From Magnetococcales bacterium WMHbinv6 (GTDB lineage: Bacteria; Pseudomonadota; Magnetococcia; Magnetococcales; Magnetaquicoccaceae): DNA of 35,595 nucleotides. The notes under the pieces were generated by a model. It was not told the origin of the DNA. It made no database searches and saw only the letters and a list, made by a program, of their open reading frames with translations. Shown piece after piece: positions 8,944 through 16,665 of this stretch (the stretch's first letter is position 1; each line of letters starts with the position of its first letter). The stretch spans positions 4,491 to 40,085 of the forward strand of contig PDZV01000038.1 in assembly GCA_002753135.1 (NCBI GenBank), in the 5' to 3' direction. The translations under genes were made by a program, and so were the position numbers.

Positions 8944-9527
8944 GCATCCGCACCGCAAGCAAACCCCTCGCCCTACTGGCCCTGCTCTCTGCCGTCACGC
9001 CACTGCTCAACGGTTGTTTGACACAGCACCCCGATTATCCGCTGGTCTCGCAACCGGTGGGTGAACAGCGGCATCTGGGTCTGGAAGAGGCCAGCTATCT
9101 GGCTGCCGACAGCCTGGTGGTGCAAGCCCGCGACAAACTCAAACCCCGGCAGACCATTCTGCCCGCCAGCTTTGTCGATGACAGAAATCTGGAACAATCC
9201 TCGGCCATGGGTCGCATGCTGGCGCAACAGGTCTCCTCTCGCCTGACCCAGGCCGGTCATTCGGTGATCGAAATCAAGCTGCGCAAGAGTGTCCGTCTGG
9301 TCAAGGGTGAGGGTGAAGGTCAATTTCTCCTCTCGCGCGAGCTGGAAAAAATTGCCGAGTTCCACAACGCCTCTGCCGTCCTGGTCGGCAGTTATGTCGC
9401 CACCCCCAGCATGCTCTATGTCAACACCCAGTTGGTGCTGGTCAAAGGTGGGGTGGTTGTCGCCTCGCAGGATTATAAAATTCCCCTCACCCGCGAACTG
9501 CGGGCCCTGCTCGAACCAGGCACCTGA
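8940..9527 (+). CDS. FlgO-family lipoprotein (second of pair)
   Basis: 195-residue paralogue of the preceding protein. It begins with a signal sequence that ends in a lipobox, LLNGC (Cys near 26), so it should be a lipid-anchored outer-membrane protein. The FlgO-type pattern recurs: AADSLVVQARDKL, ILPASFVDDRNLEQSSAMG, VSSRLTQAGHSVIEIKLRKS, GQFLLSREL, ASAVLVGSYV and GGVVVASQDYKIPL. It overlaps the previous gene by four bases, so the two are probably made in a fixed ratio; one lipidated and one soluble partner suggests an envelope complex (inference). A strong terminator follows about 45 bases after the stop. Confidence 0.8.
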   Translation: MSIRTASKPLALLALLSAVTPLLNGCLTQHPDYPLVSQPVGEQRHLGLEEASYLAADSLVVQARDKLKPRQTILPASFVDDRNLEQSSAMGRMLAQQVSSRLTQAGHSVIEIKLRKSVRLVKGEGEGQFLLSRELEKIAEFHNASAVLVGSYVATPSMLYVNTQLVLVKGGVVVASQDYKIPLTRELRALLEPGT

Positions 9528-9571
9528 TCCCGCCCTTACGGGCTTAAGATCCAGGCTTCCCGACTCTGTTT

Positions 9572-9609
9572 AAGGCTTCCCGACTGTTTGGCAGCGGGAA
9601 GCCTTTTTT
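9572..9609 (+). terminator. rho-independent terminator after pilT-flgO-like operon
   Basis: An 11-bp perfect stem (AAGGCTTCCCG at 9572-9582, CGGGAAGCCTT at 9595-9605) with a 12-base loop is followed by a T run to 9609. The left arm with its following bases (AGGCTTCCCGACT.TGTTT) is also present once more just upstream at about 9553-9571, a short direct duplication. Confidence 0.9.
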
Positions 9610-9625
9610 GCCCCTTTGACAACGA

Positions 9626-10219
9626 TCAACTCAACCACTGGGCCAGAATATCGGGATGGATTTCCCAACCAAAAAAGCCGGCAAACCCCAGCAAGGAGCC
9701 AAAACCACCAAAAAAAATCGCCAGCAGCAGCAACCAGCGATGCCGTGTCAAGGCACTGATGCCCAACATGGCGATGGCGATGCCCATTCCTGCCTCGGCC
9801 ATATCAAACTGATCATCGCGAAAATTAAGATCTTCGTAGGTTTTTTCCCAATCCTTGGCCTGTTGTTGCAACGCCTCCTTCTCTTTCTGGTAGCGTTCTA
9901 TCTCCTGTCGGGCGGTGGCGATGCGCTCATGCAAGGCCGACAGATAGTCCGCCGCTGCCCCGGTGCTGCGCACTTGATCCAACAGCAGGCTTTGCAGCTG
10001 GTTATCGGCAATATTCTGCTTGGTACTCTTGGCCTGATAATAGGCCCAGGTATCCGCCGCCTTGACCTGCGCCTGGCTCATCGCCTGGGCAATATTGCCA
10101 TCTTTGACATTGAAAATACCCATCAAAATAGCCAATACGGTCACCAAAGCGGAGGTGATGTTGTTGTATCTCTCCTCTTCTGCCGCACGATCGGTCTCGT
10201 TTGGGGTCTGCTCTGCCAT
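9626..10219 (-). CDS. DUF4337-like membrane protein
   Basis: 197 residues. One N-terminal hydrophobic segment (about 22-36, ITSALVTVLAILMGIF) is followed by a long, charged helical stretch with likely coiled coil (about 85-130, IATARQEIERYQKEKEALQQQA) and two C-terminal membrane segments (about 142-155 and 162-185, the second rich in Gly/Phe). The motif AADTWAYYQAKSTKQ is characteristic of DUF4337 proteins, whose function is unknown. Start ATG 10219 is chosen because AGGAGG sits just upstream; an in-frame ATG at 10273 lacks such a site. Transcribed convergently with the pilT operon and divergently from the ODP operon. Confidence 0.75.
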   Translation of the reverse strand: MAEQTPNETDRAAEEERYNNITSALVTVLAILMGIFNVKDGNIAQAMSQAQVKAADTWAYYQAKSTKQNIADNQLQSLLLDQVRSTGAAADYLSALHERIATARQEIERYQKEKEALQQQAKDWEKTYEDLNFRDDQFDMAEAGMGIAIAMLGISALTRHRWLLLLAIFFGGFGSLLGFAGFFGWEIHPDILAQWLS

Positions 10220-10367
10220 GTTGTTTCCTCCTGAAGGGTTGCCATGGATGATGCCCTCTGTGGCACCTGCCAACCTGCATCATACCCTCTCTGCCAGCAC
10301 AGAGACAGGAGAGAAACAACCATTGACACCCGAAAGTGGGCACCCGATACTTGCCACCACAGTGATC

Positions 10368-10390
10368 ATGTTGCCGGGTATTGGCAACAT
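10368..10390. promoter_or_regulatory. candidate operator: 8-bp inverted repeat upstream of the ODP-GGDEF-GH17 operon
   Basis: ATGTTGCC (10368-10375) and GGCAACAT (10383-10390) are perfect inverted arms around a 7-base spacer, 50-73 bases upstream of the ODP gene start and within the divergent spacer it shares with the DUF4337-like gene. The symmetry and spacing fit a dimeric regulator site, but a hairpin in a leader cannot be excluded. Confidence 0.4.
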
Positions 10391-10440
10391 CTGGCGAAGG
10401 GAGTTCGCATTTTGACCATCTGGGACGATAAGGAAAACGT

Positions 10441-11286
10441 ATGCACACCATCCTCAATCATAACATTGATCTGGACAAACCTGTCCAATTGAATCGCGGC
10501 GTTTATTGGGTCGGTACGACTTCGACCGGCGGTGGCGTGCCGGCCAATCCCTACCTGATTATCGATAACGATGAGGCGGTGTTGATCGATGGCGGCAGCC
10601 GCCCCGACTTCAGCACCATTATGCGCAAAATTTTGCAAACGGGTATCTCACCAGAGCAGATTCGTTATCTGGTCTACCAACATTATGACCCGGACCTGTG
10701 CGGTTCGATTCCCAATCTGGAACAGATTATCGGCCATAAAAATCTGCGCATCGTCTCAAAAAAAGAGAATATTCCCTTCATCCGTCACTATTCGGTGCAA
10801 TCGGAGATTCTCTGCATCGACGAGATGCAGCGCAGTTTAAGCCTGCAATCCGGTCGTCAGCTGCATTTTCATCCCACACCCTATGCCCATTCGGCAGGCA
10901 GTTTTGTCACCCTGGATCAAGCCAGCGCCGTCCTGTTCAGCAGTGATTTATGCGGCAGTGTCTGCCTCTCCAAACAGTGGAATCTCTTTGTTGAATTGCC
11001 TGACCACTGTTTAAGCTGTTTTCCTGCGCCAGAATATCAGCAGGCCGCCTCGTGTGGCAAACTGCATGACTGCCCCTGGCAGGCCGTGCATGCGTTCCAC
11101 CGCGAAGTGATGCCCAGCAGCCGCGCCTTGCACCATGCGGTCTCGGTTCTCGCAAGCATCGATGCCGACATCGTCGCGCCACAACATGGTTTTATCTACC
11201 CGGGCAAAGAATCGATTCAGGCAGTCTACCGTTTTCTGCGCGGACTCAACGACATTGGCATCGATCACATTCTTGGTCCGGCGTGA
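10441..11286 (+). CDS. ODP-type metallo-beta-lactamase-fold protein (putative O2/NO-binding di-iron sensor)
   Basis: 281 residues with the metallo-beta-lactamase fold of flavodiiron proteins but no flavodoxin domain. Motifs: LIIDNDEAVLIDGG (about 39-52), VYQHYDPDLCGSIPNL (His81, Asp83, Asp85), PTPYAHSAGSF (His150), LFSSDLCGS (Asp169) and APQHGFIYPG (His249). Together these give a di-iron ligand set in the order expected for ODP (oxygen-binding di-iron protein) domains, which bind O2 in bacterial chemotaxis and c-di-GMP signalling proteins. ODP versus a general MBL hydrolase is decided by the HYDPD variant and the downstream GGDEF gene, so it is partly inferred. Start ATG 10441 has AAGGA upstream. 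The next gene starts 12 bases after the stop. Confidence 0.8.
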   Translation: MHTILNHNIDLDKPVQLNRGVYWVGTTSTGGGVPANPYLIIDNDEAVLIDGGSRPDFSTIMRKILQTGISPEQIRYLVYQHYDPDLCGSIPNLEQIIGHKNLRIVSKKENIPFIRHYSVQSEILCIDEMQRSLSLQSGRQLHFHPTPYAHSAGSFVTLDQASAVLFSSDLCGSVCLSKQWNLFVELPDHCLSCFPAPEYQQAASCGKLHDCPWQAVHAFHREVMPSSRALHHAVSVLASIDADIVAPQHGFIYPGKESIQAVYRFLRGLNDIGIDHILGPA

Positions 11287-11298
11287 CGGAGAGAAGCG

Positions 11299-12021
11299 AT
11301 GATCGAACACAATCTTCTCTTTTTCTCCATGGAATCGGGGTTACATCGATCCTATGGGGCCATGATGACCCGTCTGTTGGAACAACAGGCACAACTGGCT
11401 GACCAGCAGATCAACGAACAACTGCTGCAGGCGCTGGTACAAGAGTTTGTCCGGGTGGAACGACAATTGGCGGAAGCCCATCGTCAGGTGGTTGCCCTCT
11501 CCCGCACCGATGGCTTGACCGGTATTGCCAACCGGCGCTGGTTTGACGAATCTCTGCACAGCGAATGGTCCCGGGCCGTGCGCGGCTCTGGTACCTTGGG
11601 CATGTTGTTGATGGATATCGACTGCTTCAAACTCTACAACGACAACTACGGCCACCCCGCCGGAGATGCCTGTCTGCGCCAGGTAGCGCAAGCGGTGCAA
11701 AAAGTGCTGCACCGCCCCCCCGATCTGGTGGCCCGTTATGGCGGTGAAGAGTTGGTCTGCCTGCTGCCCGGCACCAATCTCGCGGGGATCAAAAGGGTGG
11801 GTGAACAGATTTTGCAGGCCATCCGGGCGCTGGCCATCCCCCATCACTTTTCCAAGGTGCCAGACGGTATCGTCACGGTCAGCATCGGTGGCAGCGCCTG
11901 CCAACCCACTGCCGAGCTTGAGGCCGCCTCCCTGTTGCAGCAGGCCGACCAAATGCTCTACCATGCCAAAGAGAATGGCCGCAACCAGTTGACCGTCGCC
12001 CAGGAAACAGGGCAACGCTAG
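11299..12021 (+). CDS. GGDEF diguanylate cyclase
   Basis: 240 residues. An N-terminal helical region (about 15-68, rich in Glu/Gln, likely coiled coil) precedes a complete GGDEF domain: RTDGLTGIANRRWFDE, LMDIDCFKLYNDNYGHPAGD, the active-site motif GGEEL (about 148-152) and VTVSIGGSA. RPPD lies five residues before GGEEL, which is the position of the inhibitory I-site, so product inhibition is predicted. It makes c-di-GMP from two GTP. No sensor domain is fused; the ODP protein encoded 12 bases upstream is the obvious candidate for that role, through the helical N-terminus (inference). Start ATG 11299 follows GGAGAG. The GH17 gene starts nine bases after the stop. Confidence 0.93.
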   Translation: MIEHNLLFFSMESGLHRSYGAMMTRLLEQQAQLADQQINEQLLQALVQEFVRVERQLAEAHRQVVALSRTDGLTGIANRRWFDESLHSEWSRAVRGSGTLGMLLMDIDCFKLYNDNYGHPAGDACLRQVAQAVQKVLHRPPDLVARYGGEELVCLLPGTNLAGIKRVGEQILQAIRALAIPHHFSKVPDGIVTVSIGGSACQPTAELEAASLLQQADQMLYHAKENGRNQLTVAQETGQR

Positions 12022-12030
12022 GGAGTGATC

Positions 12031-13662
12031 ATGCGTTTTCTGCCTGCTCTGGCGGCCTGGCTGGCCGCCTTGCTGTTTGCCACCCTCTTCTGGCACCACA
12101 GAGGTCAAGAGGTGGTGCTGCCTGATGTTCCTGCCGGGCGTTATCAATGCCTCTCCTACGCCCCCTTCCGCGACGGGCAGACCCCGTATGATCCCCATCT
12201 GTTTATCACCCCGGCGCAGATTGAAGAGGATTTAACACAGCTGGCCCCTCTCACCGCCTGCGTGCGCACCTATTCGGCCACGCAAGGGCAAGGGGCTGTG
12301 GTGGAACTGGCGGAGAAAAATGGGCTGCAGGTACTGCTTGGCACCTGGATCGGACCGGACAAGGAGATCAACGGCCAACAGATAGCCGCCACCCTGGCAG
12401 TGGCCAAACCCGGCGTGGTGCGCGCCTTGATTGTCGGCAATGAAGTGCTGCTGCGGCGCGAATTGAACGCCGCCCAGTTGATCGAGGTGCTGCAAACAGT
12501 GCGCAACCGCACCTCCCTGCCCATCACCTACGCCGACGTTTGGGAGTTCTGGCTGCAAAATCCTCAAGTTGCCGAACATGTCGACTTTCTCACCATCCAC
12601 CTGTTGCCCTACTGGGAAGATCATCCGGTCGGTGTGGCACAAGCCCTGAAGCATGTGCAGGATATTCTCGTCAAAATGCGGGCCACCTTTCCCGGCAAGC
12701 CAATTCTGGTAGGAGAAATCGGCTGGCCCAGTGCCGGTCGCAGCCGTCAGGATGCCGTGCCCGGTCGGATCGAACAGGCCCGCTTTATCCGCGAATTTAT
12801 CGCCCTGACCAGCCGTCAGGAGATAGCCTATAATTTGATCGAAGCCTTTGATCAACCCTGGAAACGGTTTCAGGAGGGGACAGTGGGCAGCCATTGGGGA
12901 CTCTTCGACCATGCCCGACAGGTAAAATTTCCTTTGACCGGTCCGGTCAACGCCCTGCCAAACTGGCCTCTGCCGGTGGCTCTGGGCGCATTGCTTGCCC
13001 TGCTGTTGTTGCTGCGTTGCGGGCAACTTTCTCTGCCCCGTCTATTCGCCCTGGCCGCGTTGGGCTTTGCCAGCGGCGGGCTGGTTTTTTGGCGTTGGCA
13101 ACAACTGAGCGAGGCCAGTCAAAACCGCCTGGACTGGGCCCTGGGCGTGGCCGGGTTGGGTCTGCTGCTTGCTGCCACCGCCATGATTGCCGCTTTGGTC
13201 AGCAACAGCAAACCCTCCTGGCTGACCGCCTCCCCCTGTACCCTGCAGCAACTGCGCAACCTGCTGCGCCAGCGTCGCCGACCGACTGAGATGACAACCG
13301 AACAGGTGTGGAGTGGCCTGTTGCAGGCGGCAACCCTCTTTTCAGCGACCTTGACTGCCCTTTGTCTGGTCAGCGATGGACGGTATCGAGACTTTCCGAC
13401 CAGCTTGTATTTTTTGCCGGTGCTGTTGCTCTGGCTGCGCTGGTGGTTGCAGGGGGTTCGCCCGCAGGGGCGTTTGGAAAACGTATTGGGCGTGATGTTG
13501 CTGCTTTGTGCGGCCTGTGGTGTGGCCATCGAACTGCCGGTCAATCGGGAGGCGATGCTGTGGCATGGCCTGTTGTTGGCTATGGCGGTGCCGCTGCTGC
13601 CGTTGACAGCGTGGCGTCATGGCGGGGCCGGACATCCCACACCGCCAGCAGGCCCAGTATGA
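12031..13662 (+). CDS. membrane-anchored glycoside hydrolase family 17 (beta-1,3-glucan) protein
   Basis: 543 residues. An N-terminal hydrophobic segment (about 5-21) is followed by a GH17-type barrel: CLSYAPFRDGQTP, VRTYSAT, LLGTWIGPDKEIN, the acid/base motif VGNEVL (Glu138) and the nucleophile motif VGEIGWPS (Glu229). From about residue 310 the chain has several membrane segments. This catalytic-plus-polytopic arrangement is found in bacterial GH17 proteins encoded near NdvB-type glucan synthases, where they act on beta-1,3-glucans by hydrolysis or transglycosylation. Start ATG 12031 has AGGGAG about six bases upstream; a GTG at 12025 is in frame but too close to it. No synthase is in the window. 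The 3' end overlaps the opposite-strand gene 13580-13963 by 83 bases. Confidence 0.85.
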   Translation: MRFLPALAAWLAALLFATLFWHHRGQEVVLPDVPAGRYQCLSYAPFRDGQTPYDPHLFITPAQIEEDLTQLAPLTACVRTYSATQGQGAVVELAEKNGLQVLLGTWIGPDKEINGQQIAATLAVAKPGVVRALIVGNEVLLRRELNAAQLIEVLQTVRNRTSLPITYADVWEFWLQNPQVAEHVDFLTIHLLPYWEDHPVGVAQALKHVQDILVKMRATFPGKPILVGEIGWPSAGRSRQDAVPGRIEQARFIREFIALTSRQEIAYNLIEAFDQPWKRFQEGTVGSHWGLFDHARQVKFPLTGPVNALPNWPLPVALGALLALLLLLRCGQLSLPRLFALAALGFASGGLVFWRWQQLSEASQNRLDWALGVAGLGLLLAATAMIAALVSNSKPSWLTASPCTLQQLRNLLRQRRRPTEMTTEQVWSGLLQAATLFSATLTALCLVSDGRYRDFPTSLYFLPVLLLWLRWWLQGVRPQGRLENVLGVMLLLCAACGVAIELPVNREAMLWHGLLLAMAVPLLPLTAWRHGGAGHPTPPAGPV

Positions 13663-13963
13663 AGCCGGCAGCAGCCCAGGAGACATTATAAAAGGCCAAT
13701 CCGGCAGCTCCCACCGCCATGGCCAGACCTCCCCAGAGCATACCTGGTGCCAGCAGAGCAATCCCCCCCAGGGCCGCCGCCAGATAACCGATCAGTTGAT
13801 GGTGAACCGCCAGAATCAACCCCAGACGCAACGAACACCACCAGGGCGGGGTCGCTGCCTGGCAGAGCAAACCGATACTCTCCGGCTCCACCCCATAGCG
13901 ACGGACCAACCCCATCGCGGCCCAGATCAGCAGCGATCCTCCGACAATCAACCAGTGCTTCAT
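13580..13963 (-). CDS. small polytopic membrane protein, convergent with GH17
   Basis: 127 residues, almost entirely hydrophobic: segments near 3-18, 44-60, 62-75 and 79-98, with a conserved-looking PPWWCSLR motif and two other cysteines or tryptophans. The family is not certain; similar small membrane proteins accompany GH17/NdvB-type glucan loci, which would fit this position, but that is a memory-based inference. Start ATG 13963 has a GAGAAGAGA purine run upstream. Its last 83 bases are antisense to the end of the GH17 gene. Because that gene's C-terminal tail is hydrophobic and low in conserved residues, either reading frame could tolerate the overlap. If it is not a gene, the open frame is an antisense shadow, but the membrane pattern beyond the overlap argues for a gene. 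Confidence 0.6.
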   Translation of the reverse strand: MKHWLIVGGSLLIWAAMGLVRRYGVEPESIGLLCQAATPPWWCSLRLGLILAVHHQLIGYLAAALGGIALLAPGMLWGGLAMAVGAAGLAFYNVSWAAAGFILGLLAVWDVRPRHDATLSTAAAAPP

Positions 13964-13981
13964 TCTCTTCTCTTTCCCTTG

Positions 13982-14062
13982 CGACACTTTTGATACTTTT
14001 CATCGGTTTTTCCCGTAAAGAATAGACCTGAAGAAAAGCCCAAGACGAGGTCAAAAGTGTCG
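13982..14062. repeat. 12-bp perfect inverted repeat (57-bp spacer)
   Basis: CGACACTTTTGA at 13982-13993 and TCAAAAGTGTCG at 14051-14062 are exact reverse complements flanking 57 bases, directly upstream of the small membrane protein gene. It could be a pair of regulator half-sites or the ends of a tiny palindromic element. No function can be read from it. Confidence 0.5.
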
Positions 14063-14154
14063 ATCTGTCGCGGCTATCACACTGCCACCATCTTGCCCTA
14101 AGCTGCTGTTCATTTTACACAAACCAGCAATAAAATCAATCCTTCTCCAGGGTG

Positions 14155-14286
14155 TGTTGACATTTGAGGCTCGGCAGCCTTCAGACAAAGCGCGGGGAGG
14201 CTCGACTGCGCAACATACGCGGCCATAGTGAGCAGGGGAGCCTCGGCACAACGCAGAATCAAGGCCTCCAAGGCCAAAGGTCAACA
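14155..14286. repeat. 132-bp palindromic repeat element (type 2)
   Basis: The ends TGTTGACATTTG (14155-14166) and CAAAGGTCAACA (14275-14286) are inverted copies with one mismatch. The interior has GAGGCTC twice and GAGCCTC once, giving internal pairing. It ends six bases before the type 1 element, so two unrelated palindromic elements sit side by side between two genes. Only one copy of this type is visible in the window; that it is a dispersed repeat is inferred from its structure. Confidence 0.5.
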
Positions 14287-14291
14287 GACAT

Positions 14292-14453
14292 TAGGAGCCT
14301 AGCGAAAATAACTTGGACATCTTGCTTGTCTTTTGCTCCTCCTGCTTCGTTGCAAAAACGTTTACATACTAAAAGTATGCGCACGTTTTTGCGCCTAGCA
14401 GGAGGAGCAAAATCCGGCGCAATCTGCACAAGTTATTTTCGCCAGGCTCCTTA
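14292..14453 (-). repeat. 160-bp palindromic MITE-like element, copy 1
   Basis: Terminal inverted repeats of about 24 bases: the left end reads AGGAGCCTAGCGAAAATAAC and the right end is its complement with one or two changes. The centre contains CATACTAAAAGTATG and the paired blocks GCTCCTCCTGC and GCAGGAGGAGC-like sequence, so the element can fold almost end to end. A second copy lies in the opposite orientation at 25334-25495. It encodes no transposase, so it is best described as a MITE-like or large REP-like element. A peptide frame through it (SFAPPASLQKRL...) is the same in both copies and is a product of the repeat, not a gene. It ends four bases before the stop codon of the sensor kinase gene and may serve as its transcript end. 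Confidence 0.85.
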
Positions 14454-14456
14454 CGC

Positions 14457-16373
14457 TCAACGCGCCAAAGGGTGATGTACCGCATACTGATTGATCACCT
14501 CCAGCAATCGCTTTTTGCGAATCGGTTTGGTAAGATAGAGGTCACAGCCGGCCTGCTGACTGCGCGTCTCTTCGCCCTCCAGGGCATGGGCAGTCAGGGT
14601 GATGATTGGCAGACGCTGTTGCCCCTGCTCCTGTTCCCAACGGCGAATACGCCGCGTCGCTTCATAGCCGTCCATCACCGGCATTTGCACATCCATCAAC
14701 ACCAACTCAATGCCACCTGCCAACACCCGCTCATAGGCTTGCAGGCCATCGGCCACCACCTGCAGACGATGACCACTGCCCTGGAGAAAAATACGGATCA
14801 ACTCCTGATTCTCCACCATATCCTCCACCAAGAGAATGGATAAAGCCCCCTCTCGACCGGCGTTGCAACGGTTTTGTACCGGCATCTCTGCCGCTTGCAA
14901 CGGCAGCCAAAGGCGGAAACAGCTGCCTTGACCAATCCGGCTCTCGACCTCAATGCTCCCCTCCATACGCTCCGCCAGGCGACGCACCAGGGCCAATCCC
15001 AAACCTACCCCACCATAATGGCGCGTGTAGCTGCTGTCCACCTGGGTAAAATAGTCAAAGATGCGGTGCAAATCGCCTTTGGCAATGCCAATACCGCTAT
15101 CCTCAACCTGCAGCAGCAGTTTTGACCCATCCTGATCGGTCCCGACACGCAACCACACTCCGCCCCGGTCAGTAAATTTAATCGCGTTATCAAGCAGATT
15201 GCTTAATATCTGGCGCAGGCGCAGGCCATCCACCATCAACCATGGCGGCACATCCGCATGGATCTCGTATTGCAACGACAACCGCTTGGCCGCCGCAATA
15301 TCCTGAAACGGTTCCATCACCTCTGCCAACAACACCCGTAACGCCACCGCTTTCGTTTCCAAACGCAAACGATCCGTCTCCAAGCGGGATAAATCGAGGA
15401 TTTGATTGACCATGATTATCAAATGGTTGCCCGCCCCTTGCAAGCGGGCGAGCAGCTCCTTCTGTCTGGCATTAACAGCCGTCTCTTGCAGCAAATCGCT
15501 CATACCGATCATGATGTTGATCGGGGTGCGGATTTCATGGCTCATCAAGGCCAAAAATTCACTCTTGGCCTGACTGGCCCGCTCCGCCGCCTGACGCGCC
15601 TCCTCTAATGCCCTCTCTGCCATCCGCTGTTCGGTCACATCCCGCATCACCGCCATGACCGAATGGATATCCTCTGCTACCACCTCGACCGTGGAGATTT
15701 CCACGATACGTTTTTGTCCATCTTTGCGGGTGATCGTCCACGACTCCGCCTGCAGGTGATCCCCACAACGCATGCGCTCCATGCGCTGCCGCGCCTTCTC
15801 CTGCACCTCTGGATCCACATAGACCGTCTGATACCAACCCAGACGATTGATTTCTGAGAGCGTATAACCGGTCAGGCGCTGCATGGCCGGATTCCATACC
15901 GTAAAATGAACATAAGGGGGCTGACAAACGCCATGACAGACCGCAATCCCATCCACCTCTGCCGCAATCACCGATTGGGCAAAAGCCTCAGCACGCATAT
16001 CTTCATGCATGACAACCACTTCACGCACCTGTTGCTGCTGATCAAAGACCGGATACAAGGTGGTCCGCAGCTGCAGCTGACCCTGTATCTGCCCACCACT
16101 TTCCCGCCTCCGATCATACAGCAGCGGACCAACCACCCGAACCTCTCCTCTAAAGGCGCGGCGCACCTCCTCTTTCACGCCCAACTGATCCAACTCCTGA
16201 TCCTGTAGCACGTTGTAACCAACCTCTTGCAGCCAGGACAAGCTCACACCCCACATTTTTTCCCACGCCGAATTGACCAGCACCGGCCTGCCATCGGCAG
16301 CAAAAACCTGCATCGCGACCGGACTGGCCGCCATTATCGCCTGCAATCGCCTCTCTGCTTGATCTTCCGACAT
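14457..16373 (-). CDS. hybrid sensor histidine kinase (PAS-PAS-HisKA-HATPase-REC)
   Basis: 638 residues without a membrane segment, so cytosolic. Order: PAS-like region about 10-135; second PAS with PAC about 155-250 (ending VMAVMRDVTEQRMAE); HisKA with the phosphorylated His279 in MSHEIRTP; HATPase with the N box LLDNAIKFTD, G1 box DSGIGIA and GVGLGLALV; a C-terminal receiver with phospho-acceptor Asp561 in LVLMDVQMP. All catalytic residues are present. Start ATG 16373 (MSEDQAERR) is chosen because the PAS domain begins shortly after; an in-frame ATG at 16490 would add 39 residues that overlap a receiver remnant and show no domain. No partner regulator is adjacent. The receiver is similar to the broken receiver fragment immediately upstream. 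Confidence 0.92.
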   Translation of the reverse strand: MSEDQAERRLQAIMAASPVAMQVFAADGRPVLVNSAWEKMWGVSLSWLQEVGYNVLQDQELDQLGVKEEVRRAFRGEVRVVGPLLYDRRRESGGQIQGQLQLRTTLYPVFDQQQQVREVVVMHEDMRAEAFAQSVIAAEVDGIAVCHGVCQPPYVHFTVWNPAMQRLTGYTLSEINRLGWYQTVYVDPEVQEKARQRMERMRCGDHLQAESWTITRKDGQKRIVEISTVEVVAEDIHSVMAVMRDVTEQRMAERALEEARQAAERASQAKSEFLALMSHEIRTPINIMIGMSDLLQETAVNARQKELLARLQGAGNHLIIMVNQILDLSRLETDRLRLETKAVALRVLLAEVMEPFQDIAAAKRLSLQYEIHADVPPWLMVDGLRLRQILSNLLDNAIKFTDRGGVWLRVGTDQDGSKLLLQVEDSGIGIAKGDLHRIFDYFTQVDSSYTRHYGGVGLGLALVRRLAERMEGSIEVESRIGQGSCFRLWLPLQAAEMPVQNRCNAGREGALSILLVEDMVENQELIRIFLQGSGHRLQVVADGLQAYERVLAGGIELVLMDVQMPVMDGYEATRRIRRWEQEQGQQRLPIITLTAHALEGEETRSQQAGCDLYLTKPIRKKRLLEVINQYAVHHPLAR

Positions 16374-16392
16374 GGTCACACCCGAACAGGTT

Positions 16393-16665
16393 CTACACCA
16401 AAAAATGTTTTGCGAATTGTACTCTGCTTTCAAATTCAAGGCGCGAAAAAAGGGGCTCCCGCCTCCAAGCAAGGGCAGCTTGCCAGACAAGCTGCCGGAT
16501 CAGGGGCAACAGGTGCTGCTTGCGCACCGGTTTGGCCGGATAATGGTCACATCCGGCCATGCGACTGCGCACCTCTTTGCCGCTCAGGGCACTGGCCGTC
16601 AAGGCGACAACCGGCAGGCGCGTCCGTTGCTTTTCGCTTTTCCAGCGGCGAATGGGATTGGGCAA
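16393..16665 (-). pseudogene. C-terminal remnant of a response-regulator receiver domain
   Basis: The frame PIRRWKSEKQRTRLPVVALT, then ASALSGKEVRSRMAGCDHYPAKPVRKQHLL, reproduces the second half of a hybrid-kinase receiver domain, including the conserved Lys of the AKPVRK motif. It parallels IRRWEQEQGQQRLPIITLTA in the kinase gene just downstream. The phospho-acceptor half (the DVQMP..DGYEATR part) is missing: upstream of PIRRW the frame reads unrelated sequence. No start codon with a ribosome site is present. I read it as what is left of a second hybrid kinase or regulator, probably a tandem paralogue lost by deletion. About 270 bases without a gene follow to the next start. Confidence 0.7.

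Noticed and set aside
14164-14475. Open frame with SFAPPASLQKRLHTK-like peptide, also present at 25219-25638
   Set aside because: It lies inside the 160-bp palindromic element in both places; the conserved peptide reflects the repeat, and neither frame has a ribosome site.
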